Shown: positions 54,458 through 63,819, counted from the stretch's first letter. The stretch is DNA of 64,000 bases from an uncultured Oscillospiraceae bacterium (GCA_900547095.1 URFG01000007.1:1-64000); one strand, 5' to 3'. Notes: generated by a model from the letters alone, not told the origin. Numbers and translations are program-made.

Positions 54458-54706
54458 ATGGAAAAAAGAATAGCCCTTATCGGAATAATAGTTAAAAACA
54501 GCGAAAAAACCGACGAGCTTAATGCCCTGCTCCATTCTTACGGAAAATACATAATCGGAAGAATGGGAGTACCCTATAAGGAAAATAATTTAAGTATTAT
54601 AAGTATCGCTGTTGACGGTGAGCAAAGCATTATTTCGGCTCTTTCAGGAAAGCTCGGCAGGATAGACGGCATAAATGTTAAGACGCTTTATGCGGATGTG
54701 AGCTGA
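54458..54706 (+). CDS. TM1266-family protein, putative hydrogenase-system regulator
   Basis: 82 residues from ATG 54458 (GGAGG five bases upstream); a TTG at 54446 overlaps the ribosome binding site. It has an ACT/NikR-C-like small fold: an IALIGIIVKN strand, a helix, GRMGVPY, and IISIAVDGEQSIISALSGKLGRI in parts. The family is named for Thermotoga TM1266 and is routinely encoded with [FeFe]-hydrogenase maturases, as here. DNA binding or ligand is not established. hydE follows one base later. Confidence 0.85.
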   Translation: MEKRIALIGIIVKNSEKTDELNALLHSYGKYIIGRMGVPYKENNLSIISIAVDGEQSIISALSGKLGRIDGINVKTLYADVS

Positions 54707-54707
54707 T

Positions 54708-55763
54708 ATGGCGGATTTAAAAGAACTTATTTGCCTTTTAAGCAAAACCCATTCATTAGCCCTAACTCAATATGAAGAGCTTATAAAAGGCGAAAGCGAA
54801 GAGCTGAGAGATTATGCGAGAAATCTGGCCGATAAAAAAAGGCGGGAATATTATTCAAATGAGGTTTTCGTCAGAGGACTGATAGAGATAGGAAATGTCT
54901 GTAAAAACGACTGTTTTTACTGCGGAATAAGAAGATCGAATAAAAACTGCGAAAGATATATTCTTACAAAAGAGCAGATACTTAACTGCTGCAAAGAGGG
55001 ATACTCTTTAGGATTCAGGACCTTTGTTCTGCAGGGCGGAGAAAATGTTATAAGTGTGAATAGCATCTGCGATATAGTAAAAAGCATAAAATCACTCTAC
55101 CCCGACTGCGCGGTAACTCTTTCTCTCGGAGAATATGAGAAAGAAGATTATGAGAAGATGTATAACTCCGGAGCCGACAGATATCTTTTGCGGCACGAAA
55201 CTGCAGATGAGGATCACTATTCTCTTTTACACCCTGAAAATATGAATCTCATCCACAGAATAAACTGCCTTAAAAATCTAAAAGAAATTGGCTTTGCCGT
55301 GGGCTGCGGATTTATGGTTGGATCCCCTTATCAAACTGAGAAAACTTTAGCGAAAGACCTTAAATTTATAGAGGAATTTTCACCCGATATGTGCGGAATA
55401 GGTCCTTTTATTCCGCATAAGGATACGCCTTTTAAGGATTTTAAAGCAGGCTCGCTTAATCAGACGCTTTATCTGCTTTCGCTGATAAGACTTATAAAGC
55501 CTAATATCCTGCTCCCTGCCACGACCGCTCTGGGTACTATAAATCCTACCGGCAGAGAAATGGGAATAAAAGCCGGGGCAAATGTGGTTATGCCTAATTT
55601 ATCGCCCGTATCAGTAAGAAAAAAATACGAGCTTTATGATAATAAGATCTGCACAGGCGAGGAATCGGCCCAGTGCAGGGAATGCTTAAGCGCAAGAATG
55701 AGATCCGTCGGTTTTAAAATAGTTACAGACCGCGGAGATTTAAGAAAAGAAAGGAATTTTTAA
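54708..55763 (+). CDS. hydE: [FeFe]-hydrogenase maturase HydE, radical SAM
   Basis: 351 residues. Radical SAM cluster motif CKNDCFYCGIR near residue 65. Further family features: FRTFVLQGGE, RHETADEDHY and GIGPFIPHKDTP. HydE works with HydG and HydF to build the 2Fe subcluster of the H-cluster. The extra C-terminal Cys pair (CRECL) is present. No hydrogenase structural gene is in the window, so the target lies elsewhere. Confidence 0.95.
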   Translation: MADLKELICLLSKTHSLALTQYEELIKGESEELRDYARNLADKKRREYYSNEVFVRGLIEIGNVCKNDCFYCGIRRSNKNCERYILTKEQILNCCKEGYSLGFRTFVLQGGENVISVNSICDIVKSIKSLYPDCAVTLSLGEYEKEDYEKMYNSGADRYLLRHETADEDHYSLLHPENMNLIHRINCLKNLKEIGFAVGCGFMVGSPYQTEKTLAKDLKFIEEFSPDMCGIGPFIPHKDTPFKDFKAGSLNQTLYLLSLIRLIKPNILLPATTALGTINPTGREMGIKAGANVVMPNLSPVSVRKKYELYDNKICTGEESAQCRECLSARMRSVGFKIVTDRGDLRKERNF

Positions 55764-55764
55764 A

Positions 55765-57213
55765 ATGGCAATTTATGATCCGAAATCTTTAAAAGCAGAG
55801 GAATTTATTAATGATGAGGAAATAAGAGAAACTTTAAAATACGCTCAGGAAAACAAAAATAATATCGAGCTTATTGATTCTCTTCTTGAAAAGGCAAGAC
55901 CTAAGAAAAACGGAAACGGCGTTACCTGCGCAGGGCTTACCCACAGAGAGGCGAGCGTTCTTTTAGCCTGCGAAATACCTGAAAAGATCGAGGAAATGTA
56001 TAAGCTGGCAAATGAAATCAAGCTTGCTTTTTACGGCAACCGAATAGTAATGTTTGCTCCTCTTTATCTTTCAAACTACTGCGTGAACGGCTGCGTTTAC
56101 TGTCCATATCATATGAAAAACAAGCATATAGCGCGAAAGAAGCTTACTCAGGAAGAGATAAAAAAAGAGGTTATAGCTTTACAGGATATGGGGCATAAAA
56201 GGCTTGCTATAGAGGCAGGCGAAGATCCGGTAAACAATCCTATAGAATACATACTTGAATGTATAAATACGATTTATTCAGTACACCACAAAAACGGCGA
56301 TATAAGAAGAGTAAATGTAAATATCGCCGCAACTACGGTTGAAAACTACAGAAAGTTAAAAGAAGCAGGTATAGGCACCTATATTCTTTTCCAGGAAACC
56401 TACAATAAAAAAAGCTATTTGGAGCTTCACCCGACGGGACCTAAGCACGATTACGATTATCATACCGAGGCGATGGACAGAGCAATGGAAGGCGGTATTG
56501 ACGATGTCGGATTAGGAGTGCTTTTCGGACTTGAGGGATATATGTATGAATTTGCAGGTCTTTTAATGCACGCGGAGCATTTAGAGGCTGTTCACAGAGT
56601 AGGGCCTCACACGATAAGCGTGCCGAGAATCAAAAGAGCCGACGATATAGACCCCGGCGTTTTTGACAACAGCTTATCGGATGAGCTTTTTGCAAAGGTC
56701 ATAGCCTGCATAAGAATTGCTGTCCCCTACACGGGAATGATAATTTCCACCCGTGAAAGCGAAGCTGTGCGCGGCAAAGTGCTTGATTACGGAATTTCAC
56801 AGATAAGCGGAGCTTCGAGAACTTCTGTCGGCGGTTACACAGAGGAAGAAAGACCACACGATTCGGAGCAGTTTGACGTTTCCGACCAAAGAACGCTCGA
56901 CGAGGTAGTCCGCTGGCTTATGGGGAACGATCATATTCCCTCTTTCTGCACCGCTTGCTACAGAGAGGGCAGAACGGGCGACAGATTTATGAGCCTTTGC
57001 AAATCGGGGCAGATACTTAACTGCTGCCACCCTAACGCTCTTATGACTCTTACGGAATATCTTTGCGATTACGCAAGCGAAGAAACCAAAAAGGTAGGAT
57101 TTGAGCTTATAGACCGTGAGCTTAAAAAGATACCGAAAGAAAAAGTAAGAAAAATAGCGGAAGAAAATATCGAAAAGATAAAATCTTCAAACAGCCGCGA
57201 TTTCAGATTTTAA
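55765..57213 (+). CDS. hydG: [FeFe]-hydrogenase maturase HydG, tyrosine lyase
   Basis: 482 residues. Radical SAM motif CVNGCVYCPYH near residue 108 and a C-terminal second cluster site, CTACYREGRTGD followed by C and CC at residues ~412-420. It cleaves tyrosine to p-cresol, CO and cyanide for the Fe(CO)2CN synthon. It is longer and distinct from ThiH in keeping the C-terminal cluster. One base after hydE. Confidence 0.95.
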   Translation: MAIYDPKSLKAEEFINDEEIRETLKYAQENKNNIELIDSLLEKARPKKNGNGVTCAGLTHREASVLLACEIPEKIEEMYKLANEIKLAFYGNRIVMFAPLYLSNYCVNGCVYCPYHMKNKHIARKKLTQEEIKKEVIALQDMGHKRLAIEAGEDPVNNPIEYILECINTIYSVHHKNGDIRRVNVNIAATTVENYRKLKEAGIGTYILFQETYNKKSYLELHPTGPKHDYDYHTEAMDRAMEGGIDDVGLGVLFGLEGYMYEFAGLLMHAEHLEAVHRVGPHTISVPRIKRADDIDPGVFDNSLSDELFAKVIACIRIAVPYTGMIISTRESEAVRGKVLDYGISQISGASRTSVGGYTEEERPHDSEQFDVSDQRTLDEVVRWLMGNDHIPSFCTACYREGRTGDRFMSLCKSGQILNCCHPNALMTLTEYLCDYASEETKKVGFELIDRELKKIPKEKVRKIAEENIEKIKSSNSRDFRF

Positions 57214-57230
57214 AAAAAGGAGAAATAAAA

Positions 57231-58418
57231 ATGGGACTTAATGCAACACCGTCTTCCGAAAGAACGCATATAGGCTTTTTCGGGCTTAGAAACGCGGGAA
57301 AATCAAGCGTTGTAAACGCCGTCACAGGGCAGAAAATATCGCTTGTTTCGGATATTTTAGGCACTACTACCGATCCTGTTAAAAAAGCAATGGAAATTCT
57401 TCCTTTAGGTCCCGTTGTTATAATCGATACCCCCGGAATCGACGACGAGGGGGCTCTCGGTAAAATGAGGGTAAAAGCCGCTAAAAAGGTACTCTCAAAA
57501 ACCGATATTGCGGTTTTGATAATCGATTCTAAAAAAGGGAAATCAGAAGCGGACAACGAGCTTATTTCACTTTTTAAAGAAAAAAATATTCCTTATATAA
57601 CTGTTTATAACAAATCGGACCTTTTAAATGAAAAACCGCCTCTTGCTGAAAATGAATTATATGTAAGCGCTAAGCTTAACGAGGGATTTTTTGAGCTGAA
57701 AGAAAAGATAGGCAATTTCATAAGTTCAAATCCGAAACTTAAGCCGCTTTTAGGCGATCTTATAGATGAAAACGATTTGATAGTGCTTGTTACTCCTATT
57801 GACGAATCGGCTCCAAAAGGAAGAATGATCCTCCCCCAGCAGCAGATGATAAGAGAAATTCTCGATAATCACGCTCTTAATATAGTTGTCAGAGAAACGG
57901 AGCTTGAATTTGCCCTTAATTCGCTAAAAATAAAGCCGAAAATGGTGATAACCGATTCGCAGGCTTTTGAATTTGTGAATAAAATCGTCCCCGAAGATAT
58001 TATGCTTACCTCTTTTTCCATTTTGTTTGCAAGATATAAAGGAGAGCTTGAACAGGTAGCGGAAGGTGCGAATAAGTTATCCGCTCTTAAAGACGGCGAC
58101 ACCATTCTTATCTCCGAAGCCTGCACTCATCACAGGCAGTGCAATGATATAGGAGCGGTCAAGCTGCCGAATTGGATAAAAAAATTCACTGGGAAAAATC
58201 TGAATTTTGAATTTTCTTCGGGCGGAGAGTTTCCCGAAAATCTTAAAAAGTATTCTTTAATAGTGCATTGCGGCGGATGTATGATAAACGCCAAGGAAAT
58301 GAGATCAAGGCTTGATTTCGCAAAAGAAAATCAAGTTCCGATAACTAATTACGGCATAGCCATAGCTCATATGCACGGTATACTTGAGCGTTCCCTCTCA
58401 CCTTTTAAAAATTCATAA
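57231..58418 (+). CDS. hydF: [FeFe]-hydrogenase maturase HydF, GTPase scaffold
   Basis: 395 residues. N-terminal GTPase: P-loop GLRNAGKSS, switch TTTDPVKK, DTPGIDDEG, NKSD. The C-terminal cluster domain has CTHHRQC and HCGGCM, the Cys set that binds 4Fe-4S and the 2Fe precursor. AAAGGAG precedes the ATG. Last of the TM1266-E-G-F operon; terminator follows. Confidence 0.95.
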   Translation: MGLNATPSSERTHIGFFGLRNAGKSSVVNAVTGQKISLVSDILGTTTDPVKKAMEILPLGPVVIIDTPGIDDEGALGKMRVKAAKKVLSKTDIAVLIIDSKKGKSEADNELISLFKEKNIPYITVYNKSDLLNEKPPLAENELYVSAKLNEGFFELKEKIGNFISSNPKLKPLLGDLIDENDLIVLVTPIDESAPKGRMILPQQQMIREILDNHALNIVVRETELEFALNSLKIKPKMVITDSQAFEFVNKIVPEDIMLTSFSILFARYKGELEQVAEGANKLSALKDGDTILISEACTHHRQCNDIGAVKLPNWIKKFTGKNLNFEFSSGGEFPENLKKYSLIVHCGGCMINAKEMRSRLDFAKENQVPITNYGIAIAHMHGILERSLSPFKNS

Positions 58419-58422
58419 ATTG

Positions 58423-58449
58423 AAAGCGGCTTTTTCAGCCGCTTTTTTA
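58423..58449 (+). terminator. Intrinsic terminator after hydF
   Basis: AAAGCGGCT (58423-58431) and AGCCGCTTT (58437-58445), then TTTTTATT. Confidence 0.85.
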
Positions 58450-58452
58450 TTG

Positions 58453-58481
58453 TTGTAATTTGTAATAAAAAGTAATATAAT
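58453..58481 (+). promoter_or_regulatory. Promoter for the PAP2-pssA-psd genes
   Basis: TTGTAA (58453-58458), 17-base spacer, TATAAT (58476-58481), about 20 bases before the first codon. Confidence 0.75.
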
Positions 58482-58502
58482 GTAATAAATATATTTTAGG
58501 AG

Positions 58503-59192
58503 TTGGCTTTTATTAAACTTAAAAAGCTGCGGTATGAGTCTTTATCTATTTCAAAGATTTTGCCGTGTTATATTTTTATTCCGCTTTTATTATGGCTAAT
58601 TGCAAATAATTTTGCTTTTTACGGCTCCGCTTTTATTCTCGGAGATATTAAAAGGTTTAGCATTAAAACGGTTATTGACGATTATATTCCTCTTTACACG
58701 CCCTTTATCTCTTTTTATATCCTTGCCTATCTTCAATGGGCGATCTGCTTTATAGCGATATCAAAAAGCGGCAAAAAAAATTGCTATGACTTCTTTTCGG
58801 CGGAAATAACGGGAAAACTGATCGCGGCGGTGATTTTTTTCGTGTTCCCCACTCAAATGGTCCGCGCGGCTGTAACGGGCGACTCGGTTTTCGATAAGAT
58901 AACCGCTTTTCTTTATACTATCGACAAGCCTATAACGCTTTTCCCCTCTCTTCACTGCCTTGAAAGCTATGTATGCTCAAGATATCTCGCAAGAATAAAG
59001 GGAATTTCAAAATTTGCAAAGATCTTTTGCTTTGTTTTTTCGGTTTTTGTTTTCGCTTCGACTGTTTTAGTAAAGCAGCATATGTTTTTGGATATCCCGG
59101 CGGGAATATTAGTCGGTGAATTGGGGATATTTATTTCCGATAAATTCAATTTCGGAAGATTTTTCGATAAAATTACTAAAAAGGAGAATTAA
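58503..59192 (+). CDS. PAP2-family phosphatase, membrane
   Basis: 229 residues if started at TTG 58503, but AGGAG touches that codon; an in-frame ATT at 58512 has nine-base spacing and may be the true, rare start. No ATG or GTG is available near the N-terminus. About six membrane spans. PSLHCLES and STVLVKQHMFLDIPAG give the second and third PAP2 motifs (catalytic His residues and the Asp); the first motif (KxxxxxxRP) is not clear. Context with PssA and Psd suggests dephosphorylation of a lipid such as phosphatidic acid or phosphatidylglycerophosphate. Confidence 0.8.
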   Translation: MAFIKLKKLRYESLSISKILPCYIFIPLLLWLIANNFAFYGSAFILGDIKRFSIKTVIDDYIPLYTPFISFYILAYLQWAICFIAISKSGKKNCYDFFSAEITGKLIAAVIFFVFPTQMVRAAVTGDSVFDKITAFLYTIDKPITLFPSLHCLESYVCSRYLARIKGISKFAKIFCFVFSVFVFASTVLVKQHMFLDIPAGILVGELGIFISDKFNFGRFFDKITKKEN

Positions 59193-59193
59193 A

Positions 59194-59892
59194 ATGATAG
59201 GTATCTACGATTATACTGTTATTTTAACATATATTTCGCTTATTTCCGCATCATCGGGAATAATGATCACACTTAGTTCCAACGGCAACCACCCTTACCT
59301 CGGAATGTTCTTTCTTCTCATCTGCGGACTTTGCGACGCTTTTGACGGCAAGGTTGCGCGCTCTAAAAAAGGCCGTACCGATTTCGAATGCAAATTCGGA
59401 ATTCAGATCGATTCTCTTTGCGATCTCATAGCTTTCGGAGTTCTTCCTGCCTGCATAGGTGCGGCGGCTTTAAGAAATTCTAAAATAATAAATCACATTA
59501 TTTTCAATACCGGCACTTTTGGAATTTTTATTAAAGCTTTTTTCTATGCGCTTTTGGTATTTTATGTGCTTGCCGCAATGATAAGGCTTGCTTATTTCAA
59601 TGTCACAGAAGAAGAGCGCCAAAAATCGGACTCGGAGGCAAGAAAATACTATGTTGGTCTTCCTGTCACCTCTTCGGCGCTTATTTTCCCCACCGTGCTT
59701 ATATGCCGATATATAACGGGAGCTTTTGATATCACGCCTCTGTATTTTCTTGCCATCGCTGCAACCGGATATCTTTTTATCTCAAAGGCAACTATAAAAA
59801 AGCCGGGACTTAAAGGGATCTTAATAATGGTGGGAATAGGAATGACTGAATTTATAGTGCTTATTCTTTTCCATATTTTCGGAGGAAAATAA
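59194..59892 (+). CDS. pssA: CDP-diacylglycerol-serine O-phosphatidyltransferase
   Basis: 232 residues from ATG 59194 (AAGGAG upstream); the frame's first 26 codons overlap PAP2. CDP-alcohol phosphotransferase motif: DAFDGKVAR ... GIQIDSLCD, with a four-residue insertion between AR and G as in clostridial PssA. It makes phosphatidylserine from CDP-DAG and serine. psd starts on the stop codon (TAATG overlap). Confidence 0.9.
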   Translation: MIGIYDYTVILTYISLISASSGIMITLSSNGNHPYLGMFFLLICGLCDAFDGKVARSKKGRTDFECKFGIQIDSLCDLIAFGVLPACIGAAALRNSKIINHIIFNTGTFGIFIKAFFYALLVFYVLAAMIRLAYFNVTEEERQKSDSEARKYYVGLPVTSSALIFPTVLICRYITGAFDITPLYFLAIAATGYLFISKATIKKPGLKGILIMVGIGMTEFIVLILFHIFGGK

Positions 59893-60719
59893 TGGCAGGA
59901 TCGGATAATGAAAAGATTTTAAAATTTCTTTATACCACACCCACGGGAAGATTTTTCTTAAAAGCCCTATCGGCGCCGCTGATTTCAAAGATTGCAGGCG
60001 CTTATCTTTCTTCTTTTCTTTCAAAACCGCTTATAAAAGGCTTTGTTAAAAGAAATAATATAGATCTTTCTGAATTTTATTCCGATGATTTTCACAGCTT
60101 TAACGATTGCTTTTCAAGAAAAATAAAAGAGAATTTAAGACCGATAGACTTAAATTTCTCTGCTCTTATTTCTCCCTGCGACGGCTTGCTTACGGTTTAT
60201 GATATAAATAAAAACACCGTGCTGCCCATAAAGCAAAGCAGATATACCATTTCTTCTCTCTTAAAAGACGAAATTTTAAGCCGTGAATTTGAGGGAGGAA
60301 AATGCCTTGTATTCAGGCTGATGGTAAATCATTACCATAGATATTGTTTTTTAGACGGCGGAACGATAGAAAAAAACTATTTTATAAAAGGCAAATTGCA
60401 CACAGTAAGACCTATTGCTCTTGAAAATATTCCAGTATTCTGCGAAAACTGCCGCGAGGTTTCGGTGATAGATTACGAAAACTTAGGCAAGACCGTACAA
60501 ATAGAAGTCGGAGCAATGATGGTCGGAAAGATAAAAAATCATAAGCTAAGCAGTTTTTCTCGGGGGCAGGAAAAAGGAATGTTTCTCTTCGGAGGAAGCA
60601 CTATAATAGTGCTTTTGAAAAAAGACGCGGCTAAATTAGACGATAATATTTTAGATAATTCCTTATCAGGAATTGAAACAGATGTTAAATTCGGACAAAA
60701 AAAAGGAAGTAAAAACTAA
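59892..60719 (+). CDS. psd: Phosphatidylserine decarboxylase proenzyme
   Basis: 275 residues. MFLFGGSTIIVLL near residue 232 holds the self-cleavage site (GGST form of LGST) that generates the pyruvoyl cofactor; the catalytic triad His lies in VNHYHRYCF, with Asp in SPCDGLL. It makes phosphatidylethanolamine. With pssA and PAP2 it forms a phospholipid operon. Terminator overlaps the end. Confidence 0.92.
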   Translation: MAGSDNEKILKFLYTTPTGRFFLKALSAPLISKIAGAYLSSFLSKPLIKGFVKRNNIDLSEFYSDDFHSFNDCFSRKIKENLRPIDLNFSALISPCDGLLTVYDINKNTVLPIKQSRYTISSLLKDEILSREFEGGKCLVFRLMVNHYHRYCFLDGGTIEKNYFIKGKLHTVRPIALENIPVFCENCREVSVIDYENLGKTVQIEVGAMMVGKIKNHKLSSFSRGQEKGMFLFGGSTIIVLLKKDAAKLDDNILDNSLSGIETDVKFGQKKGSKN

Positions 60720-60738
60720 GGTTTTTACTTCCTTTTTT
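60703..60738. terminator. Bidirectional terminator between psd and dapL
   Basis: AAGGAAGTAAAAAC (60703-60716) and GTTTTTACTTCCTT (60721-60734), four-base loop, T-rich on both strands. Confidence 0.9.
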
Positions 60739-60739
60739 A

Positions 60740-61930
60740 TTAAAATATGTTTTTAAGCCTGTTTACCGCTTCAATGGTATTTTCTCTTGAGCCGAAAGAG
60801 GTAAGTCTGAAATATCCCTCGCCCGCGTTTCCGAAGCCCGCTCCCGGAGTTCCTACTATCTGCGCAGAATTTAACAGTTTATCGAAAAATTCCCACGAAT
60901 CTTTTTTCCCCGGGCATTCAAGCCATAAATAAGGTGAGCATTCGCCACCGGTGAATTTTATGCCTTTATCTTTTAAAAGCTGTGAAAGAATTCTTGCGTT
61001 TTCAATATAGTAATCCACATTCTTTTTGCATTCTTCAATTCCCTCTGGGCTCAGGGCCGCCTGAGCGGCTTTTTGAATTATGTATGAAACCCCGTTAAAC
61101 TTTGTCGCCTGTCTTCTCGCCCAAAGCGAGGAAAGCTTTATATCTCCCGAATAAAGCTCGTCGGGGAAAACGCTCCAGGCACATCTCACGCCTGTAAATC
61201 CGGCCATTTTTGAAAAACTGCAGATTTCCACAGCACAGTACCTCGCGCCCTCTATCTCATATATCGAATGCGGAAGATCTCCTTTTATAAAAGCTTCATA
61301 AGCCGCGTCAAAAATTATCAGCGAGCCAGTTTCATTAGCAAAATCCACCCAGGCTTTAAGCTCGTCTTTGTTATACACAGCGCCCGTAGGATTATTAGGC
61401 GAGCAAAGATAAATTATATAGCTTTTCTTTTCTATACCTGCAGGGCCCGGCTTAAAGCCGTTTTCCATAGTGCCCTTTAAAAATTCAATTTTTCTTCCGC
61501 TCATCATATTGCTGTCAAGATAAACGGGGTAAACAGGGTCCGGGATAAGTATAGGATTGTCGCCGAAAATTTCAACAATGTTTCCTGAATCGCTTTTAGC
61601 GCCGTCGGATATGAAGATTTCTGAAGAATCAATGCTTATTTGGGAATTCCTTTTATAATAATCTGATACTGCTTCTCTTAAAAAAGGATATCCGTTATCA
61701 TCGGGGTAGCCTTTAAATGTTTCAGCTTTTCCCATCTCGTCAGAAGCGGATTTAAGCGCTTTTACCACAGTTTCGGAAAGCGGAAGAGTAACATCGCCTA
61801 TTCCTAAGCTTATAACCTTTTTATCGGGATTATTTGCCTTGTATTCCGCAACCTTTTTCCCTATCTGAGAAAAAAGATAATTCTTTTTAAGATTTTTGTA
61901 ATTTTCATTTGTTTTGATTTTAAGACTCAT
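60740..61930 (-). CDS. dapL: LL-diaminopimelate aminotransferase
   Basis: 396 residues from ATG 61930 (CGGAG nine bases upstream); the ATG at 61948 is an alternative. PLP lysine in CSFSKMAGFTGVRC, plus LGIGDVTLPL, SPNNPTG and GTPGAGFG. It converts tetrahydrodipicolinate to LL-DAP, bypassing the succinylase route. It overlaps dapF, whose product is the next step, so this is the lysine/peptidoglycan DapL. Closely related to the copy at 14447-15631. Confidence 0.93.
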   Translation of the reverse strand: MSLKIKTNENYKNLKKNYLFSQIGKKVAEYKANNPDKKVISLGIGDVTLPLSETVVKALKSASDEMGKAETFKGYPDDNGYPFLREAVSDYYKRNSQISIDSSEIFISDGAKSDSGNIVEIFGDNPILIPDPVYPVYLDSNMMSGRKIEFLKGTMENGFKPGPAGIEKKSYIIYLCSPNNPTGAVYNKDELKAWVDFANETGSLIIFDAAYEAFIKGDLPHSIYEIEGARYCAVEICSFSKMAGFTGVRCAWSVFPDELYSGDIKLSSLWARRQATKFNGVSYIIQKAAQAALSPEGIEECKKNVDYYIENARILSQLLKDKGIKFTGGECSPYLWLECPGKKDSWEFFDKLLNSAQIVGTPGAGFGNAGEGYFRLTSFGSRENTIEAVNRLKNIF

Positions 61931-62777
61931 AAGAAAAAACTCCGTCATAAACTTTTTGAGCGCTGCCGCGCATATAAATGTGTCCGTTTTGCATATAGGT
62001 TATTAAAAGACTGCCGCCGAGCAGGTTAACCTTTATTTCCTCGCCTTTTTTGCAGATACCGTTTTCCACAGCCGCCGCAACGCAGGCGCAGGCGCCTGTC
62101 CCGCAGGCGAGAGTTTCGCCGCTGCCTCTTTCATAAACTCTCATTTCAAGCTCTTTTTCGGATATCACCTTAACAAATTCGGTGTTTACCCTTTGCGGAA
62201 AGATCTTAAAGTTTTCGAAATCAGGACCAATTTCATTCAAATTGAGATCTTTTACATTGCCAAGAAATATTACCGCGTGCGGATTGCCCATTGAAACGGC
62301 GGTCATTTTGTATTCTTCACCGCGTATTTTTACAGGCTTATTTATCATTTTTTTCTCACTGAAAATCACGGGAATTTTATCTGCTTCAAATTCCGGAGCA
62401 CCCATATCAACGCCTATTAATGCGGCTTTTCCGTCTTTTTCAGAGATTGTAAGCGTTTTAATGCCACTTAATGTGTCAATAGTTATAACATCTTTTTTAA
62501 CAATATTATTATCATATAAATACTTACCGACGCACCGAATTCCGTTACCGCACATCTTGCCCTCGCTGCCGTCAGCATTAAACATACGCATTTTCGCGTC
62601 TGCTTTTTGCGAAGGGCAGATAAGAATTACCCCGTCGCTCCCTACCGAGAAGTGCCTCGGCGACATCAAAACGGCAAGCTTTCCGGGATCGTCAACCTTT
62701 TCCTCAAAACAGTTAATATAAACATAATCATTTCCGATTCCGTGCATTTTGGTAAACTTTATTTCTTTTAAAGCCAT
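61920..62777 (-). CDS. dapF: Diaminopimelate epimerase
   Basis: 285 residues from ATG 62777 (AGGAG upstream, 11-base spacing); the longer frame to 62849 lacks a ribosome binding site. Catalytic cysteines in MCGNGIRC and ACGTGACA, the standard pair. It turns LL-DAP into meso-DAP for lysine and peptidoglycan. Translationally coupled to dapL. The shared intergenic region with the plus-strand glycosyltransferase is 62778-62919. Confidence 0.93.
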   Translation of the reverse strand: MALKEIKFTKMHGIGNDYVYINCFEEKVDDPGKLAVLMSPRHFSVGSDGVILICPSQKADAKMRMFNADGSEGKMCGNGIRCVGKYLYDNNIVKKDVITIDTLSGIKTLTISEKDGKAALIGVDMGAPEFEADKIPVIFSEKKMINKPVKIRGEEYKMTAVSMGNPHAVIFLGNVKDLNLNEIGPDFENFKIFPQRVNTEFVKVISEKELEMRVYERGSGETLACGTGACACVAAAVENGICKKGEEIKVNLLGGSLLITYMQNGHIYMRGSAQKVYDGVFSYES

Positions 62778-62861
62778 TTTTGCTCGCACTCCTAAAAATC
62801 CAAAAACATCTATATTTATAATCTTATCACCGGCACGTGGCTTTGTCAATAAACATTATGC

Positions 62862-62890
62862 TTGTAAAAAGCAAAGATTTATGTTATAAT
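62862..62890 (+). promoter_or_regulatory. Promoter for the glycosyltransferase gene
   Basis: TTGTAA (62862-62867), 17-base spacer, TATAAT (62885-62890). Confidence 0.8.
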
Positions 62891-62919
62891 TCATATATAT
62901 TTATATTATGGGGGCATAT

Positions 62920-63819
62920 ATGTTAAAAACATCTGTCGCTGTAACTGCTTTTAATGGGGAAGATTATATTGAAAAGCAGCTTATTTCGATAAGAGATCAG
63001 ATCCGTAAGCCCGACGAGGTCGTTATAGTTGACGACGCTTCGCAGGACTCCACGGCTCAAATTGCGGAAAAATTCATATCCGATAATAATCTTTCAAATT
63101 GGAAGCTTATTGTCAATAAAGAAAATCTCGGTATAGCAATGAATTTCAGGAAAGCACTTTCCAATGTTACCGGAGATATAATATTTCTCTGCACTCAGAG
63201 CGATATATGGTATGAGGATAAGATTGAAAGCATTTCAAGCCTGCTTGCCACAAATCCGAATATTAAAGCGGTAAACTGCGCCCACGAGCTTATTGACTCT
63301 GCGGGCAAGGACCTTGAATCCGACTATCTCGGCGCAAGCGGAACTGCCGCTTCAAGGCTTTCGAAAACTCCTATCTCGGCACTTTTAAACTCCAAGCCTT
63401 TCCCCTGCGGAACTCTTACGGTGAGAAGAGAAAACGCCGAAAAATACATCAGGCTTTCAAAATGCAGCTTAAAAACGGCTTTTGAGCTTGAATGTGCCGC
63501 GGTTGCTGAAAAAGGACTTTATTTTTACGACGCGCCGTTGATTCGAGTTCGCTTCGGCTCGGATATTCCTATTCCAAGCCCTGTAGAATCGGCGGAATTC
63601 CAGCTTGAAGCCGCAAAATCGATCTTATCGATAACGGGAATTGAAAAATACTGCATAATCTGCTCGAACAGATTAAATGTACTTAAAAACAGATCTTTTT
63701 TCGGTATAATCGGGTTGTATTTCAAAAGGGATTACAGACAGCTTCTTCCGCTTAAAGTGCGGTTTAACGATTTGATTTATGTTTTAAAATCAGGAAAAAA
63801 TAAAAAGGCCGAAGCTTAA
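62920..63819 (+). CDS. Glycosyltransferase family 2 protein with altered DXD motif
   Basis: 299 residues from ATG 62920 (GGGGG five bases upstream; ATG 62908 is the alternative). GT-A fold start VAVTAFNGEDYIEKQLISI in parts, VIVDDASQDST, and GDIIFLCTQSDIWYEDKI in parts. In rhamnosyltransferase-like relatives that site reads DQDDxW; here TQSDIW, so the usual metal-binding Asp residues are Thr and Ser. No C-terminal membrane segment. It may be a divergent or inactive transferase. Monocistronic, with a terminator at its stop. Confidence 0.8.
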   Translation: MLKTSVAVTAFNGEDYIEKQLISIRDQIRKPDEVVIVDDASQDSTAQIAEKFISDNNLSNWKLIVNKENLGIAMNFRKALSNVTGDIIFLCTQSDIWYEDKIESISSLLATNPNIKAVNCAHELIDSAGKDLESDYLGASGTAASRLSKTPISALLNSKPFPCGTLTVRRENAEKYIRLSKCSLKTAFELECAAVAEKGLYFYDAPLIRVRFGSDIPIPSPVESAEFQLEAAKSILSITGIEKYCIICSNRLNVLKNRSFFGIIGLYFKRDYRQLLPLKVRFNDLIYVLKSGKNKKAEA

